Shown here: positions 7,093 through 15,314 of the stretch, piece after piece
Position numbering within the stretch: the first letter of the stretch is position 1
Layout of the letters: each line of letters opens with the position of its first letter
Source: Verrucomicrobiia bacterium
Lineage (GTDB): Bacteria; Verrucomicrobiota; Verrucomicrobiae; Limisphaerales; JAKPVM01
Reading direction: 5' to 3'
NCBI GenBank assembly: GCA_026417275.1
Contig: JAOADO010000026.1
Coordinates: 1-20,456 of the forward strand
Length of the DNA stretch: 20,456 bases
Translations under genes and position numbers: made by a program
Notes under the pieces: model-generated
What the model was told of the DNA's origin: nothing
The model's input: only the letters and a program-made list of their open reading frames with translations
Databases searched by the model: none

Positions 7093-8376
7093 TTATTCCT
7101 GACGGCCGCTCTTGTTGGTTTTAACCTCACCCATCTTAATGGCATATTCCTCGAGTTCTTTGAACCCTATTTTGCCCTGTTCGATTTGGGCACCGATGCC
7201 GGTATCCCATGAACTGTATCTTTCTTTAATGAACTGTTCGAGACGACCGTCTTTTCTGATTTCTGCGGCAATCTTTAATCCACGCGCAAACGCATCCATA
7301 CCGCCAATGTGAGCGTAGAACAAATCAACAGGTTCAAAACTTTCGCGTCTTACCTTTGCGTCAAAGTTTGTCCCACCGGTTGTAAATCCGCCATATTTCA
7401 GAATGGTCAACATTACATAAGTAGTTAAATAAATATCTGTCGGGAACTGGTCTGTGTCCCAACCAAGAAGGAGGTCGCCCGTGTTGGCATCAATCGAACC
7501 AAGAGCACCTGCAGCGCCTGCCACTTCGAGTTCATGAATCATTGTGTGACCGGCAAGAGTAGCATGGTTTGTCTCAATATTCAGTTTAAAGTGTTCGAGC
7601 AAATCGTATTCTCGCAGAAAGTTCAAACACGCAGCGGCATCTGAATCGTATTGATGTTTGGTTGGCTCTTTTGGTTTTGGCTCAATGTAGAATTGTCCTT
7701 TAAAACCAATCTGCTTTTTATAATCCACAGCCATGTGCAGGAACTTTGCCAGATGGTCGAGTTCCCTCTTCATGTTTGTGTTTAAAAGTGTTTGATACCC
7801 CTCTCTTCCGCCCCAGAAGACGTAACCTTCGCCGCCGAGTTCGTGAGTTACTTCAATTGCCTTTTTCACCTGCGCAGCAGCGTATGCAAAGGCGTCTGCG
7901 TTGCAACTTGTCGCCGCGCCATGCATATAGCGCGGATGAGCAAACAGACATGCTGTTCCCCATAGCAGTTTCACTCCAGTGTCTGTCTGAAGTTTTTTTA
8001 GCTCCTTTACGATTCTGTCGAGATTTTTGTTTGTTTCTTTGAGATTTCTTCCTTCTGGAGCAACATCGCGGTCGTGAAACGCATAAAACGGTGCGCCAAG
8101 TTTTGAACAAAACTCAAACATCACTTTTGCGCGTTTAATCGCCATTGCTAAAGAATCTGTTCCATCCTCCCAGGGTCTGAAGAATGTGCCGCGTCCGAAC
8201 ATGTCTGCGCCAGTGCCGCGCATCGTATGCCAGTAGACCACTGAAAACCTCAGGTGGTCGCGCATTGTTTTGCCTTCGATAAGTTCATCCGGGTTGTAGT
8301 GTTTAAATGCTAATGGATTCTTTGAATCCGGTCCTTCGAACTGTATCGGCTTAATTTTTTGGAATGCTTCTGTCAT
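7093..8376 (-). CDS. xylA: Xylose isomerase (class II)
   Basis: A 427-residue enzyme converting D-xylose to D-xylulose, also active on D-glucose in the family. The long N-terminal insert typical of class II enzymes is present. The active site is complete: [11 protein letters not shown] (His101 and Asp104), [10 protein letters not shown] (187-195), [15 protein letters not shown] (Glu232, Lys234), [12 protein letters not shown] (Glu268, His271), IDANTGD (Asp296), WDTDQFPTD (Asp307, Asp309) and NFDAKVRR (Asp342). Two divalent metals are expected. Cytosolic. The ATG follows GAGG by eight bases. No xylulokinase, transporter or regulator is adjacent: it lies between the FKBP gene and rsmB, so it is probably transcribed alone or after rsmB (101-base gap). 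It could receive xylose released by extracellular glycosidases, but the window shows no direct link. Confidence 0.97.
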   Translation of the reverse strand: MTEAFQKIKPIQFEGPDSKNPLAFKHYNPDELIEGKTMRDHLRFSVVYWHTMRGTGADMFGRGTFFRPWEDGTDSLAMAIKRAKVMFEFCSKLGAPFYAFHDRDVAPEGRNLKETNKNLDRIVKELKKLQTDTGVKLLWGTACLFAHPRYMHGAATSCNADAFAYAAAQVKKAIEVTHELGGEGYVFWGGREGYQTLLNTNMKRELDHLAKFLHMAVDYKKQIGFKGQFYIEPKPKEPTKHQYDSDAAACLNFLREYDLLEHFKLNIETNHATLAGHTMIHELEVAGAAGALGSIDANTGDLLLGWDTDQFPTDIYLTTYVMLTILKYGGFTTGGTNFDAKVRRESFEPVDLFYAHIGGMDAFARGLKIAAEIRKDGRLEQFIKERYSSWDTGIGAQIEQGKIGFKELEEYAIKMGEVKTNKSGRQE

Positions 8377-8384
8377 AACTTTAT

Positions 8385-8388
8385 CCTC
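8385..8388 (-). promoter_or_regulatory. Shine-Dalgarno site of xylA
   Basis: GAGG on the minus strand, eight bases before the xylA ATG. One of the few recognisable ribosome-binding sites in the window. Confidence 0.6.
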
Positions 8389-8477
8389 ATTAAGGGTTTA
8401 TAGTTTTCAAATGGCTAAATACAGCAGAAAAATGAAAACAATCAAGACAAAATGATAAAATATTGCTCAATTTTAAA

Positions 8478-9869
8478 TTAACCCTGACGAATAAGCCGCG
8501 CGGCAAACGCGCCGTCTACGCCATCGCGGAAAGGAAGTAATTCCTTTTGAAAATCGAGTCGAAATCCAGGACTCAGAGAAAGAAATTTATTAACTACATC
8601 CTGGTTTTCTTCTCTGTCTATGCTACAGGTGGAGTAAACAAGGACGCCTCCAGGTTTCAAAAAAACGGATGATTTTGAGAGTATCTCCAGTTGCGCTTTC
8701 TGAAACCATTTGAATTTGTGCGGCTTCAATCGCCACCGAAGTTCAATCCGTCTTCGCATAACACCAGTATTAGAACAAGGTGCGTCAATAAGAATCTTGT
8801 CGTACGGGGCGTTTTCCCGAATTTTTTCTTCTTCTCCAGGTTTTATAAGATGCGAATTTTGAACACCGAGCCGTGTCAGATTATCTTCCAACAATTTGAT
8901 TCTCAAAGGATTAGAGTCGTAGGCAAAGATAATCGCCTTATTGTCCGACGCCTGGGCAATAAACGTTGTTTTACCCCCGGGCGCAGCGCAATAATCGAGG
9001 ATTTTTTCGCCTTTCTTTGGTTCCAGCAGGCTCACCGCCATCAATGTACTCGGGTCTTGTATGTAAAACAAACCGTCCCGCAAAGAATTTAGGGTTTTTA
9101 ACGGTGGATGAGATTTAATTTCAAAGATAAGGTCTTTGCCTGCCCATTCAAATGTTAGCGGTTTGTAATCAACATGTTCTGAATCCCACTGTTTTGCAAG
9201 AGAATCTGCCGTTGTTTTCAGTGTGTTGACTCTGGCAAAGGTTCGGGATGGAATATTATTCCATTTCAGGAGTTGAATTGCATTTTGTTCACCAAATAGC
9301 AAACACCACCGTTCAAACAACCATTTTGGATGCGAGTATCCAATGTGTGGTTGTGTTCGTTTTAGTTCCTTGAGTGTTTGTCTGACAGACTCTCGTTCGC
9401 GCGCAAATGCTCTTAAAACAGCATTCACAAGTCCAACAAAATGCTTTAAACCAACGTGTTTAGTCAAATCTACCATCTCGTTTACAGCGGCATGGTCAGG
9501 TATTTTTGTTAAAAAAATAATCTGGTAAACCCCAAGCCTTAATATATTGGCAAGTGTATGTTGTTTGGGAGGAACTTTAGTTTTTTTTGAGATAAGCCAA
9601 TCCAGAGTAAGTTCCCACTTTTTTACTCCGATGCACAATTCCTTGATTAAACGCCGATCAGAGTCCGAAAGCACAAAAGAATGAAATGTTTTTTCCAATC
9701 TATCTTCTATAAACTCTATTTTTTCCGCAACAGCATTACCGCTGCTTTTATTAGATTTATCCAGTTGAAGTTCAATTAGTTCTGAATTACCATCCCCAAT
9801 TTTTTTTTCGTTAAGGGATGTTTCATCGAGCGTCATTAGAGCAATTTGTCTTGGTTTTGCCAAATTCAT
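8478..9869 (-). CDS. rsmB: 16S rRNA (cytosine-5)-methyltransferase RsmB
   Basis: A 463-residue protein with an N-terminal NusB-like RNA-binding helical domain (about 1-160) and a C-terminal SAM-dependent methyltransferase. Motif I is LDYCAAPGGKT (291-301). The two cysteines of the m5C mechanism are Cys365 in IDAPCSNTG and Cys415 in YSTCSIDREEN; by family knowledge the latter attacks cytosine and the former helps release product. It methylates C967 of 16S rRNA in E. coli numbering. Odd feature: about 30 polar residues (roughly 18-48) separate the first helix (RQIALMTLDET) from the next part of the NusB domain, looking like a loop insertion. The gene is divergent from the Gre-family gene. The start has no Shine-Dalgarno sequence, and a promoter-like sequence abuts the ATG. 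Confidence 0.93.
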   Translation of the reverse strand: MNLAKPRQIALMTLDETSLNEKKIGDGNSELIELQLDKSNKSSGNAVAEKIEFIEDRLEKTFHSFVLSDSDRRLIKELCIGVKKWELTLDWLISKKTKVPPKQHTLANILRLGVYQIIFLTKIPDHAAVNEMVDLTKHVGLKHFVGLVNAVLRAFARERESVRQTLKELKRTQPHIGYSHPKWLFERWCLLFGEQNAIQLLKWNNIPSRTFARVNTLKTTADSLAKQWDSEHVDYKPLTFEWAGKDLIFEIKSHPPLKTLNSLRDGLFYIQDPSTLMAVSLLEPKKGEKILDYCAAPGGKTTFIAQASDNKAIIFAYDSNPLRIKLLEDNLTRLGVQNSHLIKPGEEEKIRENAPYDKILIDAPCSNTGVMRRRIELRWRLKPHKFKWFQKAQLEILSKSSVFLKPGGVLVYSTCSIDREENQDVVNKFLSLSPGFRLDFQKELLPFRDGVDGAFAARLIRQG

Positions 9870-9875
9870 TTTGAT

Positions 9876-9904
9876 ATAATAAGTTGATTATCGTCTAATT
9901 TGAA
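9876..9904 (-). promoter_or_regulatory. Predicted promoter of rsmB, giving a leaderless mRNA
   Basis: On the minus strand, TTCAAA (9904-9899), a 17-bp spacer and TATTAT (9881-9876). The usual distance from -10 box to start site places transcription at or next to the A of the rsmB ATG (9869). Pattern match only. Confidence 0.35.
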
Positions 9905-9948
9905 GGTATTTTGATTATTACAATTAAAATTTGCTATTTAAATATAAT

Positions 9949-11958
9949 ATGAGAGAGCAGTTAGAGAAATTAGTAAAAGCGGGCAAGCTTGAAAAGCGTC
10001 ATCTTGAGGGGTTGTTGAAGCTTGTTGAGAGCGGGTTTTGCATGCATAACTCATGGGGCATCGGGAAGATAGTATCAATTGATACGGTTTATGGAAAGAT
10101 TACAATAGATTTCTGTGAAATTAAGAGCAAGGAAATGGAATTAAACTTTGCCGTCGAAAGGCTTCAGCCAATTTCTAAAGAGCACATTCTTGCAAAGAAA
10201 TTTACGAATCTGGACGAACTAAAAAGAATGGCGGCGGCTGACCATCTCGGACTTGTTAAATTGGTTTTGAAAAGTTTTGGAAATAAAGCAACGGTAGCGA
10301 AAATTCAGAGCGTTCTTGTGCCGGATATAATAAACGACGACTGGAAGAAATGGTGGGAAGTCGCAAAAGCGGAAATGAAAAAGGATGGACACGTCATTTT
10401 GCCACGAAAGCAAAATGAGCCATTGGTTTATACAGAAGAAACAAGACCAGTTGAAGAGAGGTTGATGGATGAGTTCCATGCAGCAAAAGGATTAAAAGCG
10501 CGCATAACAATAGTTGCAGAAATTCTTAAAAGCCTTCATGAATTCACCGACAGAGAAGGAAGTGTTGGTAAAATAGTAGAAAAACTTAACTCCGAGATTC
10601 AAACATATCAAAGAACCCAGCCTGGCGTGGCAATTGAGGCTATCTTCATTCGCGACGATTTAATGAAGGTCGTGGGGCTTGAACCTGGGGCGGGTTATAT
10701 TAGCGCCATGGATGTGTGGGCTCAAAGCCCGGCGCTTTCTGCAATGCTTGAACAAATACCGACTACCAAGCACCGCAGACTGCTTGATACTTTCAAAAAC
10801 GCAAATCCAGAACAATGGCGACAAATTATCTTTGACACAATAAATAATGTCTCTTCGCGCCTTGTGCCTGAACTTGCGCATATTCTAATGGAAAAAGAAC
10901 ATGTGGAGTTGTTTAAGAGTTTTCTTGAAAAACTAATAGACCAGCACACAGCCAGCAGTGACTTACTTTATTGGGTGGCAAAAGAATACAAGACTAAACG
11001 AAACGGAATCTTCTCCAATATTATCGGATATGAACTTTTGCGCTCAATTCTATCCGCAATTGAGCGTGATATGCTTAATGAAAGAAAGACGACAAAACTC
11101 GGAGATTTTCTGGTGGATGAACCGGATTTTGTTATTGATGTTCTTGAATCTGCAGATGAAGACACAATAAAAGATATAACTCGTTCAATCCAGTTCTTAA
11201 CAGGTTTGAATGATATGGATAAAAGGTCTCTTCTGGGACATATCGCAAAGAAATTCCCATTTGTTATTCCTCTGCTTGCACATGAATCTGATAAACGCGA
11301 GGCTTATTTAATTGTCTCTTGGGAGAGTCTCGAAAAGAAAAAGAAGGAACTGGATGAATTGGTTAAAGTCAAAATTCCGCAAAATTCTAAAGATATTGAG
11401 ATTGCCCGAAGCTATGGAGATTTGAGCGAAAACCATGAGTATAAAGCCGCCAAAGAGATGCAAAAATTATTGTTTAAACAAAAAGCCGAACTTGAGAAAT
11501 TGATTGCTATGGCGCGCGCAACAGATTTTGCTAATCCAAATACGGACGAAGTCAGCGTCGGCACAAGGGTTGAACTCCTTGACTTGCAAACAAACGAGAA
11601 AATTGCTTACTCTATACTTGGTGCATGGGATTTTGATGAAGAAAAAAGAATTATCTCTTATCAGAGCCCGCTTGCCAAAGAAATGATGCACAAGAAAGTG
11701 GGGGATGTGTTCGAATTTGGCGATGAACTCCACAAAAAAGCGTATCGGATTGAATCTATAACAGCAGTTGTGCAAAATGGCGTAAATGGAATTGCACCAC
11801 AAACTCTGACAGTAACCCACAATGGCGGACAAACTTCTCAATTTGATGGTGTTCTCACAGGCTCAGCTGGTGCTCAGCAACCGACTGCATCAGCCGAACT
11901 TGTTTCCAATAGCGAACACCAACCGCAAACAAAGGAAGCATCGCCAGATTTCAATTAA
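9949..11958 (+). CDS. Long Gre-family transcription elongation factor
   Basis: A 669-residue protein, against about 158 for ordinary GreA. The C-terminal third is a full Gre factor: the coiled coil begins near YLIVSWESLEKKKKELD, bears the acidic tip in SYGDLSENHEY (Asp491, Glu494), which reaches the RNA polymerase active site to stimulate transcript cleavage, and is followed by the FKBP-like RNA-polymerase-binding domain (VGTRVELLDL to VGDVFEFG). A polar tail of about 55 residues follows. The N-terminal 450 residues are mostly helical, with a NSWGIGKIVS patch near residue 34 and WKKWWEVAK at 132-140; their role is unknown to me. Chlamydial GreA is similarly long (about 715 residues), so this is probably the PVC form. 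The ATG at 9949 is chosen over an in-frame TTG at 9931, which has no ribosome-binding site and adds only six residues. Confidence 0.9.
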   Translation: MREQLEKLVKAGKLEKRHLEGLLKLVESGFCMHNSWGIGKIVSIDTVYGKITIDFCEIKSKEMELNFAVERLQPISKEHILAKKFTNLDELKRMAAADHLGLVKLVLKSFGNKATVAKIQSVLVPDIINDDWKKWWEVAKAEMKKDGHVILPRKQNEPLVYTEETRPVEERLMDEFHAAKGLKARITIVAEILKSLHEFTDREGSVGKIVEKLNSEIQTYQRTQPGVAIEAIFIRDDLMKVVGLEPGAGYISAMDVWAQSPALSAMLEQIPTTKHRRLLDTFKNANPEQWRQIIFDTINNVSSRLVPELAHILMEKEHVELFKSFLEKLIDQHTASSDLLYWVAKEYKTKRNGIFSNIIGYELLRSILSAIERDMLNERKTTKLGDFLVDEPDFVIDVLESADEDTIKDITRSIQFLTGLNDMDKRSLLGHIAKKFPFVIPLLAHESDKREAYLIVSWESLEKKKKELDELVKVKIPQNSKDIEIARSYGDLSENHEYKAAKEMQKLLFKQKAELEKLIAMARATDFANPNTDEVSVGTRVELLDLQTNEKIAYSILGAWDFDEEKRIISYQSPLAKEMMHKKVGDVFEFGDELHKKAYRIESITAVVQNGVNGIAPQTLTVTHNGGQTSQFDGVLTGSAGAQQPTASAELVSNSEHQPQTKEASPDFN

Positions 11959-11983
11959 TTTCGCGAATCAATAACGTTCGAAG

Positions 11984-12010
11984 AAAAAACATCAGTTATT
12001 TTGACTGATG
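11984..12010 (-). terminator. Rho-independent terminator for the DUF2961 gene
   Basis: Read on the minus strand: a 7-bp stem (CATCAGT, 12010-12004, with ACTGATG, 11996-11990), a seven-base loop, then TTTTTT at 11989-11984. It lies about 105 bases past the DUF2961 stop codon, between two convergent genes. The stem is short and AU-rich, so strength is uncertain. Confidence 0.5.
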
Positions 12011-12115
12011 ATATGAGTTTTTGCGCGTTTGTTTATCCAATAAAAATCTCTTCTATTTTAACAAAACAATGCACTTTAATATTTTAATGCCAAATATTTG
12101 TAATTGCGGAGATGG

Positions 12116-14098
12116 TTATTCGACTGGTTTCAGCAAAATGTAATCCAGACCGAACATGTAGGTCTTTATTGCTTTTTCATTGGCGCCAATAACAGTAACC
12201 TCAAACTGGTTATCTTTTTCTTTCAAATCAAACACACCGAGTTCTATTTCATTGGATGGTTTAACATCTGGATTGTAAAAATCCATCGGTTCACCGGCTT
12301 TGACGCCGTTTATTGAGACCTGGTGAATTCCGTAATCTTTGGCGCGCAGGAAACGTGCAAACACACGGTATTTTCCAGGTTTTGGAGCCACAAAAGCGAC
12401 AATAAGTTTATCTCCGGGTTTCATACCGGCATGCCACCAGAGGTGGCGTTCGCCGCTTAAACCAGCCCAATCCTGCGGTTCAACAACTCCGGTTGCTTTT
12501 ACAATTTTGAGTTCTTCGCCCTCCAGAGCACCCTTTACTCTTGGAGGAGTGTATGGAGACATTGGTCTTACAATCGCCATTTCAGCGGTGATTGGTTTAA
12601 AAGCATTTTTTGCCCCAGCTTTTGCGTAGTAATAAGCGCAGAGAGCCATGTTAACTTTGCAGTTCTCATTCCAATGCCATAACTCCATATCAAATTTGAA
12701 ATGACTATTGAATGGAATACGGTCAATTATATGGAATCGATTAACGCTTGTTCTGCCGTAATTAGCCGGTCCATCACATCTTGCTTGCGCATGATAAGCA
12801 TGTGTAAAAGGTTCGGGATAACACCATGCGTAGCCGTAATAATCCTCTGTTCCTGTCCCGAAGTGACTCGGAAATTTCTCGCCATCCACATAAATCTTTT
12901 CGTCCCCCTCACCCCACCAGTCTTTAACCGGATTATCAATATAGAATGCGACTCCGCCAAAAACGCCTTTGCCATCCACTGTCAGATAATTGTAATCAAT
13001 CATCGGACGGCTCGGGACATCGAAATCCACCTTCCAACCTGCATAGAAATACATTGTATTAGGGGTCCATTTATAATTAACCGTTGTGAACTCAACGTCG
13101 TAATCTGCATCCTGGCGGGTGAGCGCGACGAGTTCAAACATCGCGCTTTCTTTGTATGGCATAATCCAGTTGCAATACATTGTACCATCTTTGTTCATTC
13201 CTAAAGGCAACCCCTGATAAGGATTTATACCGGGCGCACTTCCAAAAAAGTCACCCAGCGGCGCTTCTATTGTCTTTTGTTTGTCAAAATAGGCTTTAAG
13301 AATTACTCCGCGCAATACAGTTTGAATATCTGAAGATTTAACTTTCACAATAATTCGAGCAACTGCGCCCTGACCGCTAAACATGCCAATTGTGCTTATT
13401 CCACCCGTGACTTTACCGGACCATCTGTGTTTTGTTCCACCAGCAACGGCGCCACAGGACTCGGGATTCTCCAGACACCGCGCAAGTTGTTCAACCTTTG
13501 CCTGCAAATTTTTAATCGTATCTGATTTAAATGTTTCAACCTGCGTTCCAGCAGGATATGTTCTATAGTTAACGTGATAATAAAATCCGCCTTTATCGCT
13601 TGTTACTTTGCAATTTTTTGCGTAAGTGATTGGGAAATAAAGATTCCAGCCTTTGCTGTATTCGCCAGCGATTGGACGCGGTAGCCCGGGATATTTACCG
13701 CCAAGAATCTCGTTCATTGGCGCTTCAATAACAGGTGTTTCAGCACCATCCAGATAAATCCTTAAAATCCCTGTGGGATTGGCAGACCAGATTCTTACAA
13801 TTGCTCCGGGCCCTTCAGCATCCATCATGACAAATTCTTTTCTACCCGATTTTTCTTCCACTCTAATGAATTGACCAGCGTCTCCATTTGCAAACCAATC
13901 TTTATCGTCAGGACTTTTGGATTTCCTATCGTAGGATGAAAATTGTTTGCATGTGTATGGCGGCTCCGGAAATTCCGCCATCGTGGTCAAATCGGTCATT
14001 TCGGTTATCAACTTTTCTACCGTAATTGTTTGGCCAAAAACAGCAAAACCGATTAATAACGCGATTACAATTGCTATTGTGGATTTTAAATGTTTCAT
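12116..14098 (-). CDS. Exported DUF2961 protein, GH172-like glycoside hydrolase
   Basis: A 660-residue protein. Residues 1-23 form a signal peptide (hydrophobic core IAIVIALLIGFAVFGQ). DUF2961 spans about 45-515, with the signatures MMDAEGPGAIVRIWSANP (91-108), WWGEGDEKIYVDGE (394-407) and FGTGTEDYYGYAW (413-425). Some DUF2961 proteins are now family GH172, acting on alpha-D-fructofuranosides and D-arabinofuranosides. As I recall, two Glu residues 21 apart serve as nucleophile and acid/base; here Glu397 and Glu418 are exactly 21 apart. A C-terminal beta domain (about 525-660) resembles a carbohydrate-binding module. The ATG at 14098 is preferred over one at 14182 because it gives a clean signal peptide and frees the intergenic inverted repeat. 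Divergent from a DUF1080 gene, which suggests joint control. The exact substrate is unknown. Confidence 0.85.
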   Translation of the reverse strand: MKHLKSTIAIVIALLIGFAVFGQTITVEKLITEMTDLTTMAEFPEPPYTCKQFSSYDRKSKSPDDKDWFANGDAGQFIRVEEKSGRKEFVMMDAEGPGAIVRIWSANPTGILRIYLDGAETPVIEAPMNEILGGKYPGLPRPIAGEYSKGWNLYFPITYAKNCKVTSDKGGFYYHVNYRTYPAGTQVETFKSDTIKNLQAKVEQLARCLENPESCGAVAGGTKHRWSGKVTGGISTIGMFSGQGAVARIIVKVKSSDIQTVLRGVILKAYFDKQKTIEAPLGDFFGSAPGINPYQGLPLGMNKDGTMYCNWIMPYKESAMFELVALTRQDADYDVEFTTVNYKWTPNTMYFYAGWKVDFDVPSRPMIDYNYLTVDGKGVFGGVAFYIDNPVKDWWGEGDEKIYVDGEKFPSHFGTGTEDYYGYAWCYPEPFTHAYHAQARCDGPANYGRTSVNRFHIIDRIPFNSHFKFDMELWHWNENCKVNMALCAYYYAKAGAKNAFKPITAEMAIVRPMSPYTPPRVKGALEGEELKIVKATGVVEPQDWAGLSGERHLWWHAGMKPGDKLIVAFVAPKPGKYRVFARFLRAKDYGIHQVSINGVKAGEPMDFYNPDVKPSNEIELGVFDLKEKDNQFEVTVIGANEKAIKTYMFGLDYILLKPVE

Positions 14099-14108
14099 GG
14101 CTTTATTG

Positions 14109-14136
14109 AGTATAAAAAATAGAAAATTCGGCGCAA
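14109..14136 (-). promoter_or_regulatory. Predicted promoter of the DUF2961 gene
   Basis: On the minus strand, TTGCGC (14136-14131), a 16-bp spacer and TATACT (14114-14109). The predicted leader is about four bases. The -35 box overlaps the outer end of one arm of the inverted repeat at 14134-14168, as expected if a repressor bound there. Confidence 0.35.
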
Positions 14137-14168
14137 GCGTTTTATTTTTAATTTTTAAAAAACGCTTG
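14134..14168. repeat. Perfect 10-bp inverted repeat in the divergent DUF2961/DUF1080 control region
   Basis: CAAGCGTTTT (14134-14143) is matched exactly by AAAACGCTTG (14159-14168) across a 15-bp AT-only centre. Each arm is itself close to the AARCGYTT core of LacI/CcpA-type operators. Neither side has a T run in the right place, so it is not a terminator. It may be a pair of operator sites or an mRNA hairpin. Confidence 0.6.
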
Positions 14169-14206
14169 AATTTCTTGTTCATTGTACAAGTCTAAGTTAT
14201 TTAATT

Positions 14207-15211
14207 ATGAAAAAAATAGCGTTAATATTTGCGTTGGCGCTCGTTGGAGCGTGCGGTTATGTGTTCGGAGCAAACAACCCCTTCATCGGGAACTGGGCAT
14301 TGACAATTCCAGGTGGGGGAGCTGGTTGGCTCGGGATTAAAGAGGAAAACGGCAAATTAAGCGGCAATATCTTATGGGGCGGCGGCAGTGTCGTTCCTGT
14401 TTCCAGTGTAAAGGTCGAAGGAGACGCTTTAATTGTAACACGCGAATATAATATAAAACGCAAAGATACATCCGGACAAATCGTGAACGTGAAGGAAGTG
14501 GAGATAATCCGCGCCGCGTTGGATGGCGATAAGATGAATCTCACAATCGAACGTGACTATGGCAACGGCAAAGTTTCAAACAAAACACCATTCACAGGAA
14601 AACGTATACCACCGCTCCCTCAAAAACCAGACCTTGCAAAGGTTAAATTTGCAGAACCAGTTGCACTGTTCAACGGAAAAGACCTCACTGGTTGGCGGCT
14701 TACAGATAAAAATGCCGTAAATGGATGGTGCGTCGAAGATGGAATCTTGAAAAACAAAGCCGAACAGGAACCTGGAAAACCTCATAAAAATTATGGAAAC
14801 CTTCGGACAGAACGAGAGTTTGAAGATTTCAATTTAACACTTGAGGTTCGTGTCCCCAAAGGTGGAAACAGCGGGGTGTATCTTCGCGGAATTTACGAGG
14901 TTCAGGTTGCAGATTCGTTTGGCAAACCTGCAGACTCCCACGGTATGGGAGGTGTTTACAGTCGCATAACCCCAAAGGTTAACGCAGCAAAACCAGCTGG
15001 TGAGTGGCAAACTCTTGATATAACGCTTGTAGATAGACATATAACAGTAATTCTGAATGGTCAAAAGGTGATTGACAACGAACCGGTTTCAGGTTGCACC
15101 GGCGGTGCCTTGTGGTCGGATGAATTTAGACCAGGACCGATTTACCTTCAGGGCGACCATACGTCCATGGAATACCGAAATATCGTAATTCGACCAGTTG
15201 TTAAGAAATAA
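14207..15211 (+). CDS. Exported DUF1080 protein (3-keto-glycoside hydrolase-like)
   Basis: A 334-residue protein. The signal sequence contains LVGAC ending at Cys16, a possible lipobox, so it may be a lipoprotein; cleavage after VFGA is the alternative. Residues about 25-133 form a beta-rich, lipocalin-like domain (FIGNWALTIPGG, ending in PFTGKR). Residues 150-329 are the DUF1080 domain: ALFNGKDLTGWR (153-164), WCVEDGILKN (174-183), DFNLTLEVRVPKGGNSGVYL (207-226), YEVQVADSFG (230-239) and GPIYLQGDH (310-318). DUF1080 is a concanavalin-like fold; characterised members cleave 3-keto-glycosides, for example 3-keto-trehalose. No partner glycoside dehydrogenase is adjacent. Divergent from the DUF2961 gene across a 108-base region. 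The call of fold is firm, enzyme activity inferred. Confidence 0.88.
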   Translation: MKKIALIFALALVGACGYVFGANNPFIGNWALTIPGGGAGWLGIKEENGKLSGNILWGGGSVVPVSSVKVEGDALIVTREYNIKRKDTSGQIVNVKEVEIIRAALDGDKMNLTIERDYGNGKVSNKTPFTGKRIPPLPQKPDLAKVKFAEPVALFNGKDLTGWRLTDKNAVNGWCVEDGILKNKAEQEPGKPHKNYGNLRTEREFEDFNLTLEVRVPKGGNSGVYLRGIYEVQVADSFGKPADSHGMGGVYSRITPKVNAAKPAGEWQTLDITLVDRHITVILNGQKVIDNEPVSGCTGGALWSDEFRPGPIYLQGDHTSMEYRNIVIRPVVKK

Positions 15212-15230
15212 TTTATAATTCAAACAAGGT

Positions 15231-15266
15231 AAAACCCGGGAAGATAAATTCTTTCCCGGGTTTTTT
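15231..15266. terminator. Rho-independent terminator between DUF1080 and GH43 genes
   Basis: A 12-bp perfect stem (15231-15242 with 15253-15264) built on CCCGGG, a 10-base loop, and TTTTTT at 15261-15266, partly within the stem. It is 19 bases past the DUF1080 stop. In reverse it also ends in four T, so it may serve both convergent genes. Confidence 0.88.
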
Positions 15267-15314
15267 ATTTCTCATTAGAAATGGGTGAGACAAATAAATA
15301 TGAAACGGCTTGTT

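Noticed and set aside
9931..9948. TTG start for the Gre-family gene, and the TATAAT at 9943-9948 as its promoter
   Set aside because: The TTG adds six unconserved-looking residues. TATAAT abuts the ATG, so transcription would begin inside the gene, and no -35 box lies at a suitable distance.
12701..13204. 167-residue open frame on the plus strand
   Set aside because: It lies wholly antisense to the DUF2961 domain, has no recognisable motif and no start signals; a shadow of the real gene. The same holds for the open frames at 8691-9092 and 17002-17391.
14099..14182. Upstream ATG for the DUF2961 protein adding 28 residues
   Set aside because: It would place a second basic and hydrophobic stretch before a good signal peptide and run through the inverted repeat and predicted promoter; no ribosome-binding site supports it.
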